From Halorubrum salipaludis (lineage in GTDB: Archaea; Halobacteriota; Halobacteria; Halobacteriales; Haloferacaceae), in NCBI RefSeq assembly GCF_002286985.1, contig NZ_NSKC01000003.1, positions 310,001 through 374,000 of the forward strand: a stretch of 64,000 nucleotides of DNA, read 5' to 3'. Numbering within the stretch: the first letter of the stretch is position 1; each line of letters begins with the position of its first letter. Positions 61,995 through 64,000 of this stretch are shown here, piece by piece. A program made the position numbers and the translations under genes. The notes under the pieces were generated by a model. The model was not told where the DNA came from. It ran no database searches and was given only the letters and a program-made list of their open reading frames with translations.

Positions 61995-62660
61995 GTGTTA
62001 CGGGCGACCTTCACCGGCTCGTCGTACGTGGGCGTGTTCGCCCGCGCGATCGACGACACCCTGTTGGTCCGGCCGGACGTCGACGAGGACCTCGCCGAGG
62101 CGCTCGGCGAGGAACTGGGCGCCGAGCCCCTCCTCACGACGGTCGGCGGCTCCAACACCGTCGGCTCCCTCGCGACGGGTAACGAGAACGGGATTCTCGT
62201 CTCCGCGCGGGTCAGAGAGCGCGAGAAGTCGCGGATCGCCGAGGCCGCCGACCGCGAGGTGGGCGAGCTTCCCGGCGAGATCAACGCGGCCGGGAACGTC
62301 GTCCTCGCGAACGACTACGGCGCCTACGTCCATCCGGACCTCCCGCGCGAGTCGATCGTGACGATCAGAGAGGCCCTCGACGTCCCCGTGGTCCGCGGCG
62401 ACCTCGGCGACGTGCGGACGGTCGGCACCGCCGCGGTGGCCAACAACACGGGCGTGCTCTGTCACCCCCAGTCGACCGAGTCGGAGCTGCAGGCCGTCGA
62501 GGAGGCGCTCGACGTGCGCGCCGACCTCGGCACGATCAACTACGGCGCCCCGCTCGTCGGCTCGGGGCTCGTCGCCACCGACGAGGGGTACGTCGTCGGC
62601 GAGGACACCACCGGCCCCGAGCTGGGCCGGATCGAGGAGACGCTCGGCTTCATCGACTGA
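61995..62660 (+). CDS. tif6: Translation initiation factor aIF6
   Basis: Anti-association factor of the large subunit, 221 aa, with the repeated five-fold fold: [68 protein letters not shown] and [21 protein letters not shown]. The GTG at 61995 is the natural start (VLRATF). In many archaea L20a/LX, prefoldin and ftsY follow; here an unrelated exporter does. Confidence 0.94.
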   Translation: MLRATFTGSSYVGVFARAIDDTLLVRPDVDEDLAEALGEELGAEPLLTTVGGSNTVGSLATGNENGILVSARVREREKSRIAEAADREVGELPGEINAAGNVVLANDYGAYVHPDLPRESIVTIREALDVPVVRGDLGDVRTVGTAAVANNTGVLCHPQSTESELQAVEEALDVRADLGTINYGAPLVGSGLVATDEGYVVGEDTTGPELGRIEETLGFID

Positions 62661-62749
62661 GCGGGCGTTCGGTACTCTCGCAGTTCGATCCGCGCTTCGT
62701 ACCGCGATCTTCCCTCCATTTTAAGGCTCGACGCCGAGTTGCGGGCGGT

Positions 62750-63730
62750 ATGCCCGCCATCGAGTGCCGGAGTCTGACCAAGTACTACGGCGACGTCCGC
62801 GGGATCGAAGACGTGTCGTTCACCGTCGCGGACGGCGAGGTGTTCGGCTTCCTCGGGCCGAACGGCGCCGGGAAGACGACCGCGATCCGCACCCTCCTCG
62901 GGTTCCTGTCGCCGACGAGCGGCGGAGCGACGCTCCTGGGTCACGACGCGACGAACCCGGGAGAGTCCCGCGCCGCCCGCGAACGGATCGGTTACCTCCC
63001 GGGCGATCCGGGGCTCGACGAGGACCGAACCGCCGAGGCGTTCCTCGACCATCAGGCCGCGCTCCGCGGGTCGGGGAGCCGCGAGGCGCTGGTCGAGCGG
63101 TTCGGGCTCGACGAGTCGCGGCGGATCGGCGACCTCTCGCGGGGGAACCGCCAGAAGGTCGCCTTGGTCGCCGCGTTCATGCACGACCCCGATCTGCTCC
63201 TCCTCGACGAGCCGACCTCCGGGCTCGATCCCCTCTTACAGGAGGAGTTCGCCGCGCTGGTGCGCGAGCGCGTCGACGACGGCGCGAGCGTGCTTCTCTC
63301 CTCGCACGTGCTCGGCGAGGTGGCCGCCCTCTGCGACCGCGTCGGCGTGCTCCGGGAGGGTCGCCTCGCCGCGGTCGAGACGGTCGAAGATCTCCGGTCG
63401 CGCGGCGGCAAGCAGGTCCGCGTCCGGGTCGCCGAGGACGCCGCCCGCGACGCCTTCGAGGTCCGCGGCGCGATGAACCTCCGGGTCGGCGACACCGTCT
63501 CGTTCACGTGGACCGGCGAGTACGACGCGCTGATCGATCTGCTCGACCGGTTCACCGTCCGCGACCTGGAGGTCGTCGACGCCCCGCTCGAAGAGGCGTT
63601 CATGACCTTCTACGACGGGGACGTGCCGGGACCGGGGCGGCGGCATCAGGGGCGGACCGGAGGAGGGGACCGCGGCGCCGAGCAGGCGGCGCCAGCCGCC
63701 GACGCGGACGCCGACGGGGGCGAGCGATGA
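62750..63730 (+). CDS. ABC-2-type exporter ATP-binding protein
   Basis: A 326-aa ATPase of the CcmA/NatA type. Walker A is GPNGAGKTT, the signature is LSRGNRQKVALVAAFM, Walker B is LLLLDEPTSGLDPLL, and the switch is SSHVLGE. The C-terminal 90 residues form the usual regulatory region plus a Gly/Ala/Asp-rich tail. It overlaps the following permease by 4 bases. Confidence 0.93.
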   Translation: MPAIECRSLTKYYGDVRGIEDVSFTVADGEVFGFLGPNGAGKTTAIRTLLGFLSPTSGGATLLGHDATNPGESRAARERIGYLPGDPGLDEDRTAEAFLDHQAALRGSGSREALVERFGLDESRRIGDLSRGNRQKVALVAAFMHDPDLLLLDEPTSGLDPLLQEEFAALVRERVDDGASVLLSSHVLGEVAALCDRVGVLREGRLAAVETVEDLRSRGGKQVRVRVAEDAARDAFEVRGAMNLRVGDTVSFTWTGEYDALIDLLDRFTVRDLEVVDAPLEEAFMTFYDGDVPGPGRRHQGRTGGGDRGAEQAAPAADADADGGER

Positions 63731-64000
63731 GCGATCGCTCCGCCCCGTGGCTAGCGATCGCGCGGTACGAGGCGGCGGGGAGGGCCCGCGGCTCGGTCGT
63801 CCTGACCGGGTTGCTGTCGGGGTTCCTCCTGCTGTTTCTGGCCTTCTTCCCGTCGATGTCGAGCGCCGGGATCGACCTCGACGCCTACGTCGAGTCGTTC
63901 CCGCCGGCGTTTCAGGAGGCGTTCGGGATCATCTCCATCTCCACGATCGAGGGGTTCCTCGCGGTGGAGTTCTACCAGTTCGCGTGGCTGCTCTTGGTCG
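63727..64000 (+). CDS. ABC-2-type exporter permease (cut by the window end)
   Basis: The first 91 codons are visible. After MSDRSAPWLAIARYEAAGRARGS comes a strong helix (GLLSGFLLLFLAFFPSM), then an extracellular segment and the start of a second helix, as in ABC-2/NatB permeases. The ATGA overlap with the ATPase gene proves the frame. The exported substrate is unknown. Confidence 0.85.
   Translation, partial: MSDRSAPWLAIARYEAAGRARGSVVLTGLLSGFLLLFLAFFPSMSSAGIDLDAYVESFPPAFQEAFGIISISTIEGFLAVEFYQFAWLLLV

Noticed and set aside
1-64000. CRISPR array, tRNA/rRNA genes, transposases, integrases or restriction/defence genes
   Set aside because: No regularly spaced direct repeats, no tRNA-like TTCGANTC context with a cloverleaf, and no transposase, integrase, nuclease-helicase or toxin-antitoxin motif was seen on either strand.

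Overview
The window reads as chromosome of an extremely halophilic archaeon (class Halobacteria). The evidence is high GC content, very acidic proteins, twin-arginine lipoproteins with an LAGC-type lipobox, a PGF-CTERM surface anchor, promoters with a TATA box about 25-35 bases before the start codon (leaderless transcripts), and archaeal genes such as L39e, L31e, aIF6, SBDS, haloarchaeal GshA, GatA/GatC and a PurM/TraB/Mrp gene complement. A Halorubrum-like genus is my inference. No tRNA, rRNA, CRISPR array, transposase or phage gene was seen.

Layout. 1-3359: a cobalamin/heme/siderophore-type ABC importer (ATPase, permease, and a divergent surface-anchored binding protein). 3630-8520: a nucleoside-type importer (BMP lipoprotein, double ATPase, two permeases). 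8559-13054: an MBL hydrolase, the ATP-dependent DNA ligase and gamma-glutamylcysteine ligase. 13328-15933: a sulfonate/nitrate-type ABC importer. 16243-24571: the branched-chain amino-acid operon (citramalate/isopropylmalate synthase, ilvBNC, leuCDB). Its first gene carries an apparent frameshift, a candidate leader peptide sits in front of ilvB, and a 24-codon micro-ORF lies between ilvC and leuC. 24664-35100: housekeeping and regulatory genes (UPF0212, XRE-CBS regulator, two coupled acidic mini-proteins, siroheme nitrite/sulfite reductase, purM, membrane protease, TraB-like protein, HTH membrane regulator, bifunctional nuclease, thioesterase, GIY-YIG protein, DCC protein). 35101-35741: a non-coding region holding copy 1 of a structured repeat. 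36111-39068: a zinc-type ABC importer. 39196-42437: YbaK deacylase, SBDS, a zinc-finger mini-protein and a CRTAC1-like beta-propeller. 42541-51864: a nine-gene Mrp cation/proton antiporter operon. 52019-58780: coaBC, an HTH-like protein, a membrane protein, gatA/gatC, a universal stress protein, an aminotransferase and ribH. 58893-60285: two inverted copies of the structured repeat flanking msrA. 60350-64000: a DapE-like peptidase, rpl39e-rpl31e-tif6, and an ABC-2 exporter cut by the window end.

The strongest candidate for something undescribed is the three-copy repeat at 35289-35544, 58893-59215 and 59914-60285. In each copy an 18-bp stem is perfectly paired, yet its sequence differs between copies by compensatory changes, which is the signature of a conserved RNA (or DNA) fold rather than of simple sequence copying. 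The second candidate is the ilvB leader: a TATA box, then a 24-codon ORF ending in a branched-chain-rich run whose stop codon lies inside a GC-rich inverted repeat, an arrangement like bacterial ribosome-mediated attenuation.

Gene starts were moved from the longest reading frame wherever stop/start overlaps, TATA spacing, ribosome-binding sites or family conservation favoured an internal start. Functions come from motifs and family memory only; no database search was possible.
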